Shown here: positions 36,811-46,223 of the stretch, one piece after another | Position numbering within the stretch: position 1 is the first letter of the stretch | Layout of the letters: each line of letters starts with the position of its first letter | Source: Centipeda artemidis DSM 19719 | GTDB lineage: Bacteria > Bacillota > Negativicutes > Selenomonadales > Selenomonadaceae | Assembly (NCBI RefSeq): GCF_000426665.1 | Contig: NZ_AUFU01000003.1 | Location: forward strand, 119,437 to 183,436 | Length of the DNA stretch: 64,000 nucleotides | Direction: 5' to 3' | Program-made: the position numbers and the translations under genes | The notes under the pieces: model-generated | What the model saw: the letters and a program-made list of their open reading frames with translations, nothing else | Database searches by the model: none | What the model was told of the DNA's origin: nothing

Positions 36811-38430
36811 TTAGAGTTTCGGCCCCGCCGCAACGAGACTTTTCCCCTCTTCATTGCCCTCGTATTTCTTAAAATTCTTGATGAAGCGCTCGGCGAGATC
36901 CTTTGCCTTCTCCTCCCACTCGACGCGGCTCGCGTAGGTGTCGCGCGGATCTAGGATCTTCGGGTCGACGCCCGGCAACTCCGTCGGCACCTCGAAGTCG
37001 AAATACGGGATCTTCTTCGTCGGCGCACTGTCGATCGCACCGCTCTGGATCGCGTGAATGATGCCGCGCGTATCCTGAATCGAGATGCGCTTGCCCGTGC
37101 CGTTCCACCCCGTATTGACGAGGAACGCCTTCGAGCCATGCTCCTCCATCTTGCGGACGAGCTCACCCGCGTATTTCGTCGGATGCAGTTCGAGGAACGC
37201 CTGACCAAAGCACGCGGAGAACGTCGGTGTCGGCTCCGTGATGCCGCGTTCCGTGCCCGCGAGTTTTGACGTAAAGCCCGAGAGGAAGTAATACTTCGTC
37301 TGCTCCGGCGTCAGGATCGAGACCGGCGGCAGCACGCCGAACGCATCCGCCGAGAGGAAGATGACATGCTTTGCGTGCGGCCCCGCGGACTTATCGCCGA
37401 CATGTCCCTTGACGATGTGCTCGATGTGCTCGATGGGATAGGAAACGCGCGTGTTCTCCGTCACGGATTTATCCGCAAAGTCCACATGCCCCGCGAGATC
37501 GACCGTGACGTTCTCGAGCAGCGCGTTGCGCTTGATCGCGCCGTAGATGTCCGGCTCCGCCTCGGGATCGAGGTTGATGACCTTCGCGTAGCAGCCGCCC
37601 TCGTAGTTGAACACGCCCTCGTCGTCCCAGCCGTGCTCATCGTCGCCGATGAGCAGACGCTCGTGGTCGGTCGAGAGCGTCGTCTTGCCCGTGCCGGAGA
37701 GACCGAAGAACAGCGTTGTGTTCTCGCCCTGTTTATCCGTGTTCGCCGAGCAGTGCATGGATGCGATGCCCTTCAAGGGGAGGTAGTAGTTCATCATCGA
37801 GAACATACCCTTTTTCATCTCGCCGCCGTACCATGTATTGACAATGATCTGCTCCCGGCTCGTCAGGTTGAACATGACCGCCGTCTCGGAGTTCAGCCCG
37901 AGATCGCCGAAATGCATCACGCGCGCCTTTGCCGCGTTATAGACCACAAAGTCCGGCTTGAAATCCTTCAGCTCCTCCTTCGTCGGGCGGATGAACATAT
38001 TCGTCACGAAATGCGCCTGCCAAGGCACTTCCATAATAAAGCGCACCGCCATGCGCGTATTCTTGTTCGCGCCGCAGAACGCATCGACCACGAAGAGACG
38101 CTTGTTGCACAGCTCGCGGATCGCGATCTCACGTACGGCGTTCCACGCCTTTTGCGTCGCGCGGTGGTTGTCGTTCTTGTACTCGGGCGACGTCCACCAA
38201 ACCGTGTCATGCGACGTTTCGTCGTCCACAATGTATTTATCCTTCGGAGAGCGCCCCGTATAGATGCCCGTCATCACGTTGACCGCGTCGCCCATCTCTG
38301 TGACCTGCCCGCGCTCATATCCCTCCAGATCGGGACGCAGCTCCTCGCGGAACAGCTGATCGTAGCTCGCGTTGTGAACAACCTCGGTCGTGCCTGTAAT
38401 GCCATATTGTGTGAGATCAATCGTTGCCAT
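36811..38430 (-). CDS. pckA: Phosphoenolpyruvate carboxykinase (ATP)
   Basis: 539 residues. It interconverts oxaloacetate and phosphoenolpyruvate with ATP; in succinate/propionate-type fermenters it can run in either direction. The kinase-1a P-loop [11 protein letters not shown], metal site LIGDDEHGW and substrate motifs ([23 protein letters not shown]) are all intact. Monocistronic, with a terminator behind it. Confidence 0.97.
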   Translation of the reverse strand: MATIDLTQYGITGTTEVVHNASYDQLFREELRPDLEGYERGQVTEMGDAVNVMTGIYTGRSPKDKYIVDDETSHDTVWWTSPEYKNDNHRATQKAWNAVREIAIRELCNKRLFVVDAFCGANKNTRMAVRFIMEVPWQAHFVTNMFIRPTKEELKDFKPDFVVYNAAKARVMHFGDLGLNSETAVMFNLTSREQIIVNTWYGGEMKKGMFSMMNYYLPLKGIASMHCSANTDKQGENTTLFFGLSGTGKTTLSTDHERLLIGDDEHGWDDEGVFNYEGGCYAKVINLDPEAEPDIYGAIKRNALLENVTVDLAGHVDFADKSVTENTRVSYPIEHIEHIVKGHVGDKSAGPHAKHVIFLSADAFGVLPPVSILTPEQTKYYFLSGFTSKLAGTERGITEPTPTFSACFGQAFLELHPTKYAGELVRKMEEHGSKAFLVNTGWNGTGKRISIQDTRGIIHAIQSGAIDSAPTKKIPYFDFEVPTELPGVDPKILDPRDTYASRVEWEEKAKDLAERFIKNFKKYEGNEEGKSLVAAGPKL

Positions 38431-38553
38431 GACACTCTACCTCTTTCTCCAAAAAAGATTGGAATAGATAATGACTCGTACATGTTAGAAAATTCTTCAT
38501 ATACACGAAAAATCCTTCTTTGGCAGACAAAGTTTTTATTGATAGAACGGTTT

Positions 38554-40038
38554 TCAGTGTGTCTCTTTCGCGAATGCGAGCACCACCGCGCGCATTCCAT
38601 CCCGCGCGCACGCATCCGCATGACGCACGGGCTTCTCGCGCAGCCCTGCCAATCCTGGGGGGATCGTCATGCCGCTGAGCTGATGCAGATGTTCCATCTG
38701 CTTGAATGGATCGTCTTCCGGCTCTGCCCCGAGCGCTGCGAGGACGCTCACGCCGAATTTATACGGGCTCGCCGTCGAGAGCACGACCATGGGGCGCTCA
38801 TCCCCGGTCTCGCGCCGATAGTCCTGTGCCGCACGGTAGGCGACCGCAGTATGCGGATCAAGCGTGTACTTTGTCTGCTCATAGACAGTGCGGATCTCCG
38901 CCCGCGTCGCCGTGTCGTCCGCAAACGCCGCCCAAAAATGTTTGCGCAGCTGGGGCAGGAGGACGCTCGCGTCGTAACTGCCCGTCTCCGTCAGTTCCCG
39001 CATCCACGCGGCAACCTGCGCCGTATCCTCCGTCAGATGATAGAGCAGCCGCTCCAGATTGCTCGAGACGAGAATATCCATCGACGGCGAGATGGTCTGA
39101 TAAAATGCGCGCCGACGATCGTAGATGCCGCTCTGCAAAAAGTCCGTGAGCACGTTGTTAGCGTTCGACGCGCAGACGAGCCGCCCGACGGGCAGCCCCA
39201 TGCGCTTTGCGTAAAAGCCGGCGAGAATGTCGCCGAAATTTCCCGTCGGCACGGTATAGTTTACCGCCTCGCCGAGACGGATGTGCCCCTCGGCAAGGAG
39301 ATCGGCATACGAGCTGAAGTAGTAGACGATCTGCGGCACAAGGCGTCCCCAGTTGATCGAGTTCGCCGAGGAGAGGCGCGTATGCGACACCGCCAGCTCC
39401 TTCTGCGCCGCGGCGTCGCCGAAGATCTCCTTTACGCCGCGCTGCGCATCGTCAAAGTTGCCGCGCACGGCGACCACCTTAACATTCCCTCCTTCCTGCG
39501 TCACCATTTGGAGACGCTGCACGGGGCTGACGCCGCCGTCCGGATAGAATACCATCATCCGAATGCCGGGTGCATCCACAAATCCTTCGAGTGCCGCCTT
39601 CCCTGTATCGCCGGAGGTCGCGACGAGGATGAGGATCGTATCGCGCGCGCCCATTTTCTCACGCGCCGCGCTCATGAGCTGCGGCAGGAGTTGGAGCGCC
39701 ATATCCTTGAACGCGCTCGTCGGTCCGTGCCAAAGCTCGAGCACCGAGAGACCGCCGACCGCACGCACGGGCGTCCGGCGCGCATCGTCAAACGTGTGCC
39801 CATAGGCGCGCCGCACACATTCTGCCAGCTCTTCCTCCGTATAATCCGTGAGAAAGGGGCGCAGGATGCGAACTGCGCGCTCCTCATAGGAGAGCGGCAC
39901 GAGCGCTTCGATGTCCGCGAGACTGACCTGTGGGAACGCTGCGGGGACAAAGAGTCCGCCGTCTGCGGCGAGCCCCCTGAGAATCGCCGCGGCAGAGGAA
40001 ACGCGCTCCGCCGCGCCGCGTGTGCTGAAATAATCCAT
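38554..40038 (-). CDS. thrC: Threonine synthase
   Basis: 494 residues of the longer (E. coli/yeast-like) threonine synthase class, converting O-phosphohomoserine to threonine. The PLP lysine is in HGPTSAFKDMALQLLPQL and the phosphate-binding loop in ATSGDTGKAALEGF. The start at 40038 (MDYFSTRGAAERV) follows AAAGGATGTATACA. Monocistronic. Confidence 0.95.
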   Translation of the reverse strand: MDYFSTRGAAERVSSAAAILRGLAADGGLFVPAAFPQVSLADIEALVPLSYEERAVRILRPFLTDYTEEELAECVRRAYGHTFDDARRTPVRAVGGLSVLELWHGPTSAFKDMALQLLPQLMSAAREKMGARDTILILVATSGDTGKAALEGFVDAPGIRMMVFYPDGGVSPVQRLQMVTQEGGNVKVVAVRGNFDDAQRGVKEIFGDAAAQKELAVSHTRLSSANSINWGRLVPQIVYYFSSYADLLAEGHIRLGEAVNYTVPTGNFGDILAGFYAKRMGLPVGRLVCASNANNVLTDFLQSGIYDRRRAFYQTISPSMDILVSSNLERLLYHLTEDTAQVAAWMRELTETGSYDASVLLPQLRKHFWAAFADDTATRAEIRTVYEQTKYTLDPHTAVAYRAAQDYRRETGDERPMVVLSTASPYKFGVSVLAALGAEPEDDPFKQMEHLHQLSGMTIPPGLAGLREKPVRHADACARDGMRAVVLAFAKETH

Positions 40039-40109
40039 TGTATACATCCTTTCGCTCAGGCGTTGGCATTCATCTGTGCTATAATAGTGTAATGCGTAAA
40101 GGCATATCG

Positions 40110-40595
40110 CTAGCGCGCGATTTTGACGGTCACAGCATCCGCTGCGCGGACGAGATCGCCGGGTGCGAGCTCGATCTGCTCGCCGCGCCGCCCCGCGCTG
40201 ATGCAGATGCGTTCGTGCGCGAGCGCGCTCTCGTCGAGATAGACGGGATAGGCTTTTTTCGCGCCGAGCGGAGAACATCCGCCGCGCACATAGCCGGTCA
40301 GGTCAAACACCTCTTTGAGATGCACCATCTCGGCGCGCTTATTGCCCGAGGCGGCGGCAGCCGCCTTGAGGTCGAGTTCGCCGCTGCCCGGAACCACCGC
40401 CATGAAGATCCCCGTCCGATCTCCGCGTACAACGAGCGTCTTGTAGAGCCGCTCGAGCGGGATGCCCGTCACCTCAGCCACATGCACCGCCGAGAGATCG
40501 CTCTCGTCCACCGGATACGTCAGCAGTTCATAGGAGATGCCGCACCGGTCGAGGATGCGCGCGGCATTCGTCTTTTGAATTTTCTTTTTTGCCAC
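40110..40595 (-). CDS. ybaK: Aminoacyl-tRNA deacylase YbaK (Cys-tRNA(Pro) deacylase)
   Basis: 161 residues, whole-domain YbaK. It hydrolyses mischarged Cys-tRNA(Pro). Diagnostic segments are KTNAARILDRCGISYELLTYPV, KTLVVRGD, KAAAAASGNKRAEM (with the conserved Lys) and RGGCSPLGAKKAYPVYLD. It is the last clearly chromosomal gene before the mobile element; its extended -10 lies at 40614-40624. Confidence 0.93.
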   Translation of the reverse strand: MAKKKIQKTNAARILDRCGISYELLTYPVDESDLSAVHVAEVTGIPLERLYKTLVVRGDRTGIFMAVVPGSGELDLKAAAAASGNKRAEMVHLKEVFDLTGYVRGGCSPLGAKKAYPVYLDESALAHERICISAGRRGEQIELAPGDLVRAADAVTVKIAR

Positions 40596-40613
40596 GATTA
40601 TTCACCGCGTTAA

Positions 40614-40624
40614 ATTATAGCACA
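40614..40624 (-). promoter_or_regulatory. Extended -10 of ybaK
   Basis: TGTGCTATAAT on the minus strand, 20-30 bases before the ybaK start. The sequence upstream of it already looks element-derived. Confidence 0.45.
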
Positions 40625-40670
40625 ATCGTATTTTTTTATCATTACATTTCTCCCCTTATATTTCAAGGCT

Positions 40671-40706
40671 GTTTATTCTTTCCATTCTCCTCATTCTCCC
40701 TATTCT
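40671..40706. repeat. Four tandem 9-bp repeats near the element's left end
   Basis: TTTATTCTT, TCCATTCTC, CTCATTCTC, CCTATTCTA: an ATTCT core recurs at exactly nine-base spacing four times. Possible iteron-like or recombinase arm sites, or simple low-complexity DNA. Confidence 0.55.
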
Positions 40707-40726
40707 ACGTCTTTTTTCGTTTTTTG

Positions 40727-40744
40727 GGGGTCAATTTGGGGTCA
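40727..40744. repeat. Direct repeat GGGGTCA-ATTT-GGGGTCA
   Basis: Two copies of GGGGTCA at an 11-bp period, four bases before the Fic stop codon and next to the presumed chromosome/element boundary. Confidence 0.5.
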
Positions 40745-40747
40745 TAT

Positions 40748-41590
40748 TTAACGTCCACGGTCTTCATTTTTCGAGATATGGCGTACCATATTGGGGCTTC
40801 TTTTACGACGCTCCGACGGCGTATTCGATAAATCTCTTTCGCGTTTGTGCATCGAATACATGGACAGGAACGCGTCTAGTTCTTTATCCATGTTTTGATA
40901 CAGCAATGTTTTGAACGGCTTTAGTTCTCTGTGCAGCGAATATTCTTCCAATGCTGCGAAATATCGCTCTCTGTTTTTTAGCTTGATAGAGGTCGGCGGG
41001 TAGCCATTCGCCATGAGATGATAGTTCATCACAAGGCGTGCCGTCCGTCCGTTCCCATCTTGAAACGGGTGAATCCGTACAAGGTCGGCGTGCAGCCATG
41101 CCGCTTTTTCAATCTCATCCGGAAACACACGTTGCTCCATGTTGTATGCGTAATTTCCCATCTCATCACGTATTTTCACCGGGTTCGGCGGTACATGCTG
41201 CGCGCCACGGATATACACAGGGATACTGCGATACATCCCGCCAACGCCGCGCACGGGTACGACGTGCTCATGAATGTCACGAATGATATTCTCCGAAAGG
41301 GGTGTTCCGTTTTTTACGCATTCCTTGACAAATTCCCATGCGCTCGCATGACCACGGACTTCATCCAATTCTTTTAAGGAGATTTCGGCAGGAGTGATCC
41401 GATCCGTTAAAATCATTTTGGTCTGGATTAGTGTCAAGGTGTTGCCTTCAATTGATGTGGAATCATGGGTAAACTCTACCATGAAGTTCTCTTCGTGATC
41501 TTCTCTCTCAAAGGTACTCAGACGAGGGACGATCGCACGATACTCTGCCGCTTTCTTTTCGAGCGTATCAAGATCCAGTGTTGTTTCCAT
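40748..41590 (-). CDS. Fic-domain protein (AMPylase-type)
   Basis: 280 residues. The active-site motif is canonical and complete: HPFQDGNGRTAR (about residues 174-185), and the beta-hairpin region around PVYIRGAQHVPP matches the target-docking flap. An N-terminal inhibitory motif of the S/TxxxE(G/N) type is present (STSIEG, about 44-49), so it is a self-inhibited class II Fic protein that would transfer AMP to a target when released. The start at 41590 follows AAAGG. Imperfect 21-bp direct repeats lie on both sides. Confidence 0.93.
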   Translation of the reverse strand: METTLDLDTLEKKAAEYRAIVPRLSTFEREDHEENFMVEFTHDSTSIEGNTLTLIQTKMILTDRITPAEISLKELDEVRGHASAWEFVKECVKNGTPLSENIIRDIHEHVVPVRGVGGMYRSIPVYIRGAQHVPPNPVKIRDEMGNYAYNMEQRVFPDEIEKAAWLHADLVRIHPFQDGNGRTARLVMNYHLMANGYPPTSIKLKNRERYFAALEEYSLHRELKPFKTLLYQNMDKELDAFLSMYSMHKRERDLSNTPSERRKRSPNMVRHISKNEDRGR

Positions 41591-41600
41591 ATCTTTCACC

Positions 41601-41621
41601 TTTCAGGGCTATTTATTCTAT
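41601..41621. repeat. Imperfect direct repeat, right copy flanking fic
   Basis: TTTCAGGGCTATTTATTCTA matches TTTCAAGGCTGTTTATTCTT at 40661-40680 with three differences. The two copies bracket the Fic gene. Confidence 0.5.
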
Positions 41622-41636
41622 TTATACGCTGTCTGT

Positions 41637-42146
41637 TTATCGATAGTAAAAATGCAGAAACATATCTATGATAAACAGTATTTGTATGAGGTATGCGGAT
41701 ATTTGGATTGCGTTCAGCTGCGGTACTTGTGTTTTGAGGTATTTTTTCTGCCACTGTTGCGCGTCAAGTCCCATCCGTTCATAGTTTTTCGCTGCGATTG
41801 CAAAGAGCGCTTTGCAGTCTGTCTCCATGTTGTGACAAAGTTCTGCTCTCACCTGCTGTAAGGCAGCGGTCTCTTCCGCAAGCGCTGCGGTGACGGTCTT
41901 TAGTTCGGCGCGACATGCTTCTAGCTGCGTGCGCTCTCGATATGCCGTTTCCGATTCCGTTTTGATGGTCTCGATAACGGTTGTTGCATAATGCAGCATG
42001 TCGTGAAGTTCTGCGAGCACTTTGTCGTTCTCCGGGGATGATTCTCCGGATACGTCGGCGGCATTTTCCTCCGGCGCGGTCGCTTCGTCCTCCGCCGGCT
42101 CTTCTGCGGCTTCGTAGGATGCTTCGTATTCTTCAATATCGTCCAT
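41637..42146 (-). CDS. Coiled-coil protein with C-terminal membrane anchor, unknown function
   Basis: 169 residues: a very acidic N-terminus (EEYEASYEAAEEPAEDEATA), a coiled coil (about 45-105, rich in Glu, Thr and Ala) and one hydrophobic helix at the extreme C-terminus (AYLIQILFIIDMFLHFYY). The topology suggests a tail-anchored inner-membrane protein facing the cytoplasm. It lies between topoisomerase III and Fic, on the same strand. Family not recognised. Confidence 0.7.
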   Translation of the reverse strand: MDDIEEYEASYEAAEEPAEDEATAPEENAADVSGESSPENDKVLAELHDMLHYATTVIETIKTESETAYRERTQLEACRAELKTVTAALAEETAALQQVRAELCHNMETDCKALFAIAAKNYERMGLDAQQWQKKYLKTQVPQLNAIQISAYLIQILFIIDMFLHFYYR

Positions 42147-42170
42147 TATATCATCTCTTTCCTTTATTCT

Positions 42171-44309
42171 CTAGTCACGCTTTAGCGCCGGACGTCCGTC
42201 CTTGTCGTTGTATGTTTTGCTGCATTTCACGCACAGCCAAAACGCGCCGTTCTTGCCGTTCAAACGGCGTAATACGGTTTCACATTCGGGGCACCGCTCG
42301 ATGATCGGATTTCCTTTTTGATCGGCTTCGTAGAACATTTTCCGCCCGTCTGCCGCTATGCAGGCTTCATCACTGCAAATGTAGAAGTGTTTTTCAAGTT
42401 TCGGCGAATATTTCTTGAGGAGTGCTCCTTTTTTGCAGATGGGACACAGAGGTGCGTCTTCTGTGACGTACAGAGGGAATTTCCGGCTTTCTGCAAACTT
42501 GATATTGGCATTGACAACATCGATGACTTCATCGATGTAGGCGCCCAAGGTCTTTTTCTTCTGGGCGATCTCTGTGAGTGCGTATTCCATTTCTGCGGTT
42601 GTGTCCGGGACGGTCAGCGTCTGATCGACGTTCTCGATGAGTTTGATGCCAAATTCTGTTGGCACAAGCTCTTTTTTCTTTTTCTCAAGACATGGGATCA
42701 TGGGCTTTCCTTTGATCTCCGTGGCAAGGAGTTCTGCGATGATGGTGTCCCGTGTCGCGGGGGTTCCGATGCCTTTTGTTTCTTTGAGTTTTTCACGATT
42801 CGGGTTATCCGCTGCAACGAATCGCCAAATGTTGGTCATTGCGGCGATCAGCGTTCCCTCTGTGAAACGTTTTGGCGGGGTTGTTTTCTTCTCTGGGATA
42901 GAAAGTTCACGCCGTTCCGGCTTGTCGCCCTCAGAGAGCGCCGGGAGGCTCATATTAGATTCTGCGTCCGGCTTTTCTTCCTCGTCTTTCTCGATAGCGC
43001 GAAAGCCCTCATCGATAATTTTTCGCCCGCTGCCGGTAAGTTTTTCATCGCCGGCTTTAAGTGTGAAGTTTGTCTGTTCGTAAACAAAGGGGGTGGCGAA
43101 CTGCACAAGGTAGCGCTGCGCGATGAGGTCGTAGATCTGTTGCTCTTTTTCGTCAAGATTTTCCGCCGGTACGCCGGTCGGAATGATGGCGTGATGCGCC
43201 GTGATTTTTGCGTCGTTAAAGGCTTTGCTCCGGATTCTGGGTTCCACTGCATTCGCGGCTTTTGAAAGGTGAGAGAGTTTTTGCAAGGCTGCAATGATTT
43301 TCGCTCCATCTTCATGCTGGGAGACGGGAATATAGTTGCAGTCGGATCGAGGATACGTCACATATTTCTTTTCATAGAGGGATTGTACGGTATCGAGGGT
43401 TTCTTTTGGGGAGAGTCCATAGGTTTTGTTTGCGGTGATTTGCAGTGTGTCAAGGGAGTACGGCAGCGGCGGATGCTGCGTTATTTTTTTTGTTTTGATT
43501 TCGGAAACAACAACATCGCCGTGCTCTATTTTGAGTTTGATTGCTTGCAGGAGTTTCTTGTCGAGGATGCGCCCCTCCGGATCGGCGGGCAGTAGGTCGG
43601 ACGGCATATATTTCGCGCGAAAATCTATCCCGTCTTTCCGGAATGTGCCGATGAGTTCATAGTATTTCTTGGACTTAAAGCCTTGTATCTCTTTTTCGCG
43701 GTTGACGACAAGTGCAAGTGTCGGTATCTTGACGCGTCCGACGCGGAATATCCCCGTATAGCCGTATTTTCGCGCACACACGGTATAGGCACGGGAGAGG
43801 TTCATACCGATCAGCCAGTCGGCGCGGGCGCGCGCGAGTCCGGCGTGGTATAGTCCTTCAAATTCCTTGTTATCGCGTATGTCGGCACAGGAGCGCTTTA
43901 GACTCTCGTCATCTTTTGCGTTGATGAGGAGACGACGGACTTGCCCCTGAAACTTGCAATAATCAAGGATCTCATCGATGAGGAGGTGCCCCTCGCGGTC
44001 TGGATCGCCCGCATGGATTACGATGTCCGCTTCTTTGAGGAGTTTTTCGACCACTGCAAATTGCTTTGCCGTGGCGGCGGGCGGTTTGACGATCCACTTT
44101 TTGGGGATGATGGGATAGCTCGACCATGCCTTATATTCTTCGCCGTATGCTTCGGGCATTGCGGGCGCAAGAATATGTCCTATTGCCCATGTGACGGTAG
44201 TGTCTCCATTGTGGATGTACCCCGTCTCTTTCTTCCCCTCTCCATGCCATAAATACGCGGCGAGCGTTCTGCCGATGTCCGGTTTTTCTGCAATGTAGAG
44301 TGTTTTCAT
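42171..44309 (-). CDS. topB: DNA topoisomerase III
   Basis: 712 residues, type IA. The Toprim motif is GDPDREG (about 102-107) and the catalytic Tyr is Y319 in KKYVTYPRSDCNYIP. Two C-terminal zinc-ribbon-like Cys clusters (CPICKKG...CSDEAC; CPECE...CVKC) are present. Plasmid and ICE copies (TraE-like) resolve DNA during transfer or replication. The start at 44309 (MKTLYIAEKPDIG) follows AGAGGAAAC. Divergent from the regulator gene. Confidence 0.95.
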   Translation of the reverse strand: MKTLYIAEKPDIGRTLAAYLWHGEGKKETGYIHNGDTTVTWAIGHILAPAMPEAYGEEYKAWSSYPIIPKKWIVKPPAATAKQFAVVEKLLKEADIVIHAGDPDREGHLLIDEILDYCKFQGQVRRLLINAKDDESLKRSCADIRDNKEFEGLYHAGLARARADWLIGMNLSRAYTVCARKYGYTGIFRVGRVKIPTLALVVNREKEIQGFKSKKYYELIGTFRKDGIDFRAKYMPSDLLPADPEGRILDKKLLQAIKLKIEHGDVVVSEIKTKKITQHPPLPYSLDTLQITANKTYGLSPKETLDTVQSLYEKKYVTYPRSDCNYIPVSQHEDGAKIIAALQKLSHLSKAANAVEPRIRSKAFNDAKITAHHAIIPTGVPAENLDEKEQQIYDLIAQRYLVQFATPFVYEQTNFTLKAGDEKLTGSGRKIIDEGFRAIEKDEEEKPDAESNMSLPALSEGDKPERRELSIPEKKTTPPKRFTEGTLIAAMTNIWRFVAADNPNREKLKETKGIGTPATRDTIIAELLATEIKGKPMIPCLEKKKKELVPTEFGIKLIENVDQTLTVPDTTAEMEYALTEIAQKKKTLGAYIDEVIDVVNANIKFAESRKFPLYVTEDAPLCPICKKGALLKKYSPKLEKHFYICSDEACIAADGRKMFYEADQKGNPIIERCPECETVLRRLNGKNGAFWLCVKCSKTYNDKDGRPALKRD

Positions 44310-44369
44310 GATGTTTCCTCTTTTCTTTTTACCTGTATTATGATAATATGTTGTATAGGAGGTGAACAT

Positions 44370-44957
44370 GTGGAAATCGATGTATTCCCCTTTGCCTTGC
44401 GAATGCTGCGTAAAGAACGAGGCTTGACGCAAACACAACTTGCGGGTATGATGAGTTTATCTCAGCGGCAAATATCCCGCTTTGAATCTGGTAAAGATAT
44501 GCCGCGTCCGGAGACGGTGACGCTCCTGCGGCAGGTATGTAACCTCGAGAACGACGATGACTGGCACGCCGCTCTTGAACGTGCAAAAAAGGATGCCGAC
44601 GCCTCAAAAGCTGCCGATGATACGGTCGGGCGTCGAATTCGCGTCATGCGGACGTATTTTAAGCAGTCTCAAGAGAGCTTTGCAAAAGAACTCGGTATTA
44701 GCCAGTCTGCGATGTCCTCGATGGAACAGGATCTTACTTCACCGCCTTATGAGGTGCTCTGTGCACTGGGGCGCATGGGTTTTAATCTAAACTGGATCCT
44801 CTATGGGGATGCAGACGACCTTTCTCCACGCGCCGTATTGGATCATGTCGCCGGCAGTCATGAGATGCAAAAAATCAATAAATTGCTCTCACCCCTGCCG
44901 ATCGAGCGGCTGACCGCCGTTCGAAAAGCGATGGAACTGCTCTTATGGAGGGAATGA
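44370..44957 (+). CDS. Transcriptional regulator with two XRE-type HTH domains
   Basis: 195 residues with two helix-turn-helix domains: LRKERGLTQTQLAGMMSLSQ (about 12-60) and TYFKQSQESFAKELGISQSA (about 90-140), joined by a charged linker. The start is a GTG at 44370 behind AGGAGGTGAACAT; an ATG two bases upstream is out of frame. It is the only dedicated regulator visible in the element, so it is the first candidate to read the repeated palindromes in the T4SS gaps. Divergent from topB and coupled to the lipoprotein gene. Confidence 0.88.
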   Translation: MEIDVFPFALRMLRKERGLTQTQLAGMMSLSQRQISRFESGKDMPRPETVTLLRQVCNLENDDDWHAALERAKKDADASKAADDTVGRRIRVMRTYFKQSQESFAKELGISQSAMSSMEQDLTSPPYEVLCALGRMGFNLNWILYGDADDLSPRAVLDHVAGSHEMQKINKLLSPLPIERLTAVRKAMELLLWRE

Positions 44958-44959
44958 TT

Positions 44960-45421
44960 ATGAAATCAAAGGGGTTCTTGCTGCTCCTCGTTCTGCTCTG
45001 TCTGTTGGTCGCGGGCTGCAACGAAGAGGAAAAGTACAATACGGCGAAAAACGAATATCAAGCGCTCTATAAGGAATGCACATCACTCCAACTGCTGACA
45101 GGTGAACGCCCTAAATTAGTGAATGGGAAATATACAGAGTCCACGCTTGCGATCAATGAAGATACACTCAAGAAGCATGATGAATACGTCCAAAAGATGG
45201 ATGATAAAATTGCCGAAATGGAGAAATACGCGACTGCAAAGGTTGAGATGAACAATGATTTTCAGCTCATTAAGGAAAATCATCAGCAATATAAAAATCA
45301 ATGGAAGTCACGGGTTAAGGAAGCAGAGAATGAGGTAGAAAAAGCAAAAAATATGCTAAAAGAGCGGCAACGTGTATGGTCTGATCCTTACACAAGAAAC
45401 GGTTTAGGTATGGGGCAATAA
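44960..45421 (+). CDS. Lipoprotein, probable entry-exclusion (EexN/TrbK-like) protein
   Basis: 153 residues: lipoprotein signal with lipobox LLVAGC (FLLLLVLLCLLVAGC), then a helical, charged body with coiled-coil character. In P-type systems a small lipoprotein next to trbJ (TrbK/EexN) blocks redundant transfer, so that role is inferred. Its C-terminus (DPYTRNGLGMGQ) is nearly identical to the end of TrbJ (DPFKRNGLGMNW), encoded 4 kb away. The start at 44960 follows GGAGGG; it begins two bases after the regulator stop. Confidence 0.75.
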   Translation: MKSKGFLLLLVLLCLLVAGCNEEEKYNTAKNEYQALYKECTSLQLLTGERPKLVNGKYTESTLAINEDTLKKHDEYVQKMDDKIAEMEKYATAKVEMNNDFQLIKENHQQYKNQWKSRVKEAENEVEKAKNMLKERQRVWSDPYTRNGLGMGQ

Positions 45422-45447
45422 CAGCTTACATATCCGCTCCATCCCCA

Positions 45448-45473
45448 AAAAGCAGGGCATACGCCCTGCTTTT
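45448..45473. terminator. Bidirectional terminator between the lipoprotein gene and the end of the T4SS operon
   Basis: AAAAGCAGGGC-ATAC-GCCCTGCTTTT, a perfect stem with T-tracts on both strands. It ends both the plus-strand regulator-lipoprotein transcript and the long minus-strand trb operon. Confidence 0.9.
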
Positions 45474-46223
45474 CTATTGCCCGAATTTCAAAAATCCAAA
45501 CGCCTTGCTCTCGCTTTTGTTGTTGCGCTTATCAAAATCCGTTGGATGAAACGGATCGTATGGATAAACGGTCATACGCTGCGCGTCTTCACGTTGTATG
45601 TTCTCCTTGATATATGCTGTTTCTTGTTCCTTGACGGCGTTTGTATAGGCAGTGCCGATGAGCTGTGCTTCATCGATGCTGCCAATGGCTTTAAGCGCTG
45701 CAAGTTGGTTTGCCTTTTGCCGTTCGCTTAATAGGCTGTCGTCCGACGCGGATGCGATTTGAGCGGCAAGACGGCGCCGCTCTTCCTGCCGCTGTACGGT
45801 ATCGGCTGCGATGTTTCGATAGGTTAAATTATCGTCCATATCCCGCTTGCGTATAAGACTCAACGGATCGCCGCCGTGTTCATAATCTGTGATTGCATCG
45901 ATGTAGAGACGGTGCAGAGGATCATCCGCTTTTGGATTGAATATTGTCCGGATTTCCGGGAATTTCAGTGCACTCTTTACGGCATCTTCCATTTCACGCG
46001 GATAGAGGTCAATCCTCATCATTGCTATGATTTGATTCTTGAGTTTCTGCACTTCGTTCTTGACTGTTTCGACCATCTGTGCCGTTTCTTTTACGCTGTC
46101 AAAGAAGCGCTTTGCGTCAAATACATGGGAGCCGGGATGGATAACCGCGCCCCACGCCTGCGCCGTTGGGCTGCTGAGCGCCATGCCGGCAACGATCGCT
46201 GCAATAACGATCTTTTTTGTCAT
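45474..46223 (-). CDS. Second TrbJ/VirB5-like exported protein
   Basis: 249 residues: signal peptide (MTKKIVIAAIVAGMALSSP, cleavage near AQA-WG), then a mostly helical body (VKETAQMVETVKNEVQKLKN) like VirB5/TrbJ minor pilus proteins. Ends DPFHPTDFDKRNNKSES, a partly similar tail to TrbJ. It is the last gene of the T4SS operon and overlaps the TraF-type peptidase gene by four bases (ATGA). Probably a minor pilin or pilus-tip/adhesion component. Confidence 0.7.
   Translation of the reverse strand: MTKKIVIAAIVAGMALSSPTAQAWGAVIHPGSHVFDAKRFFDSVKETAQMVETVKNEVQKLKNQIIAMMRIDLYPREMEDAVKSALKFPEIRTIFNPKADDPLHRLYIDAITDYEHGGDPLSLIRKRDMDDNLTYRNIAADTVQRQEERRRLAAQIASASDDSLLSERQKANQLAALKAIGSIDEAQLIGTAYTNAVKEQETAYIKENIQREDAQRMTVYPYDPFHPTDFDKRNNKSESKAFGFLKFGQ

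Noticed and set aside
37366..40092. A 908-codon open frame antisense to pckA and thrC
   Set aside because: It results from GC-rich third positions opposite two strongly conserved genes; its translation is rich in Arg/His/Leu with no recognisable domain or ribosome site.
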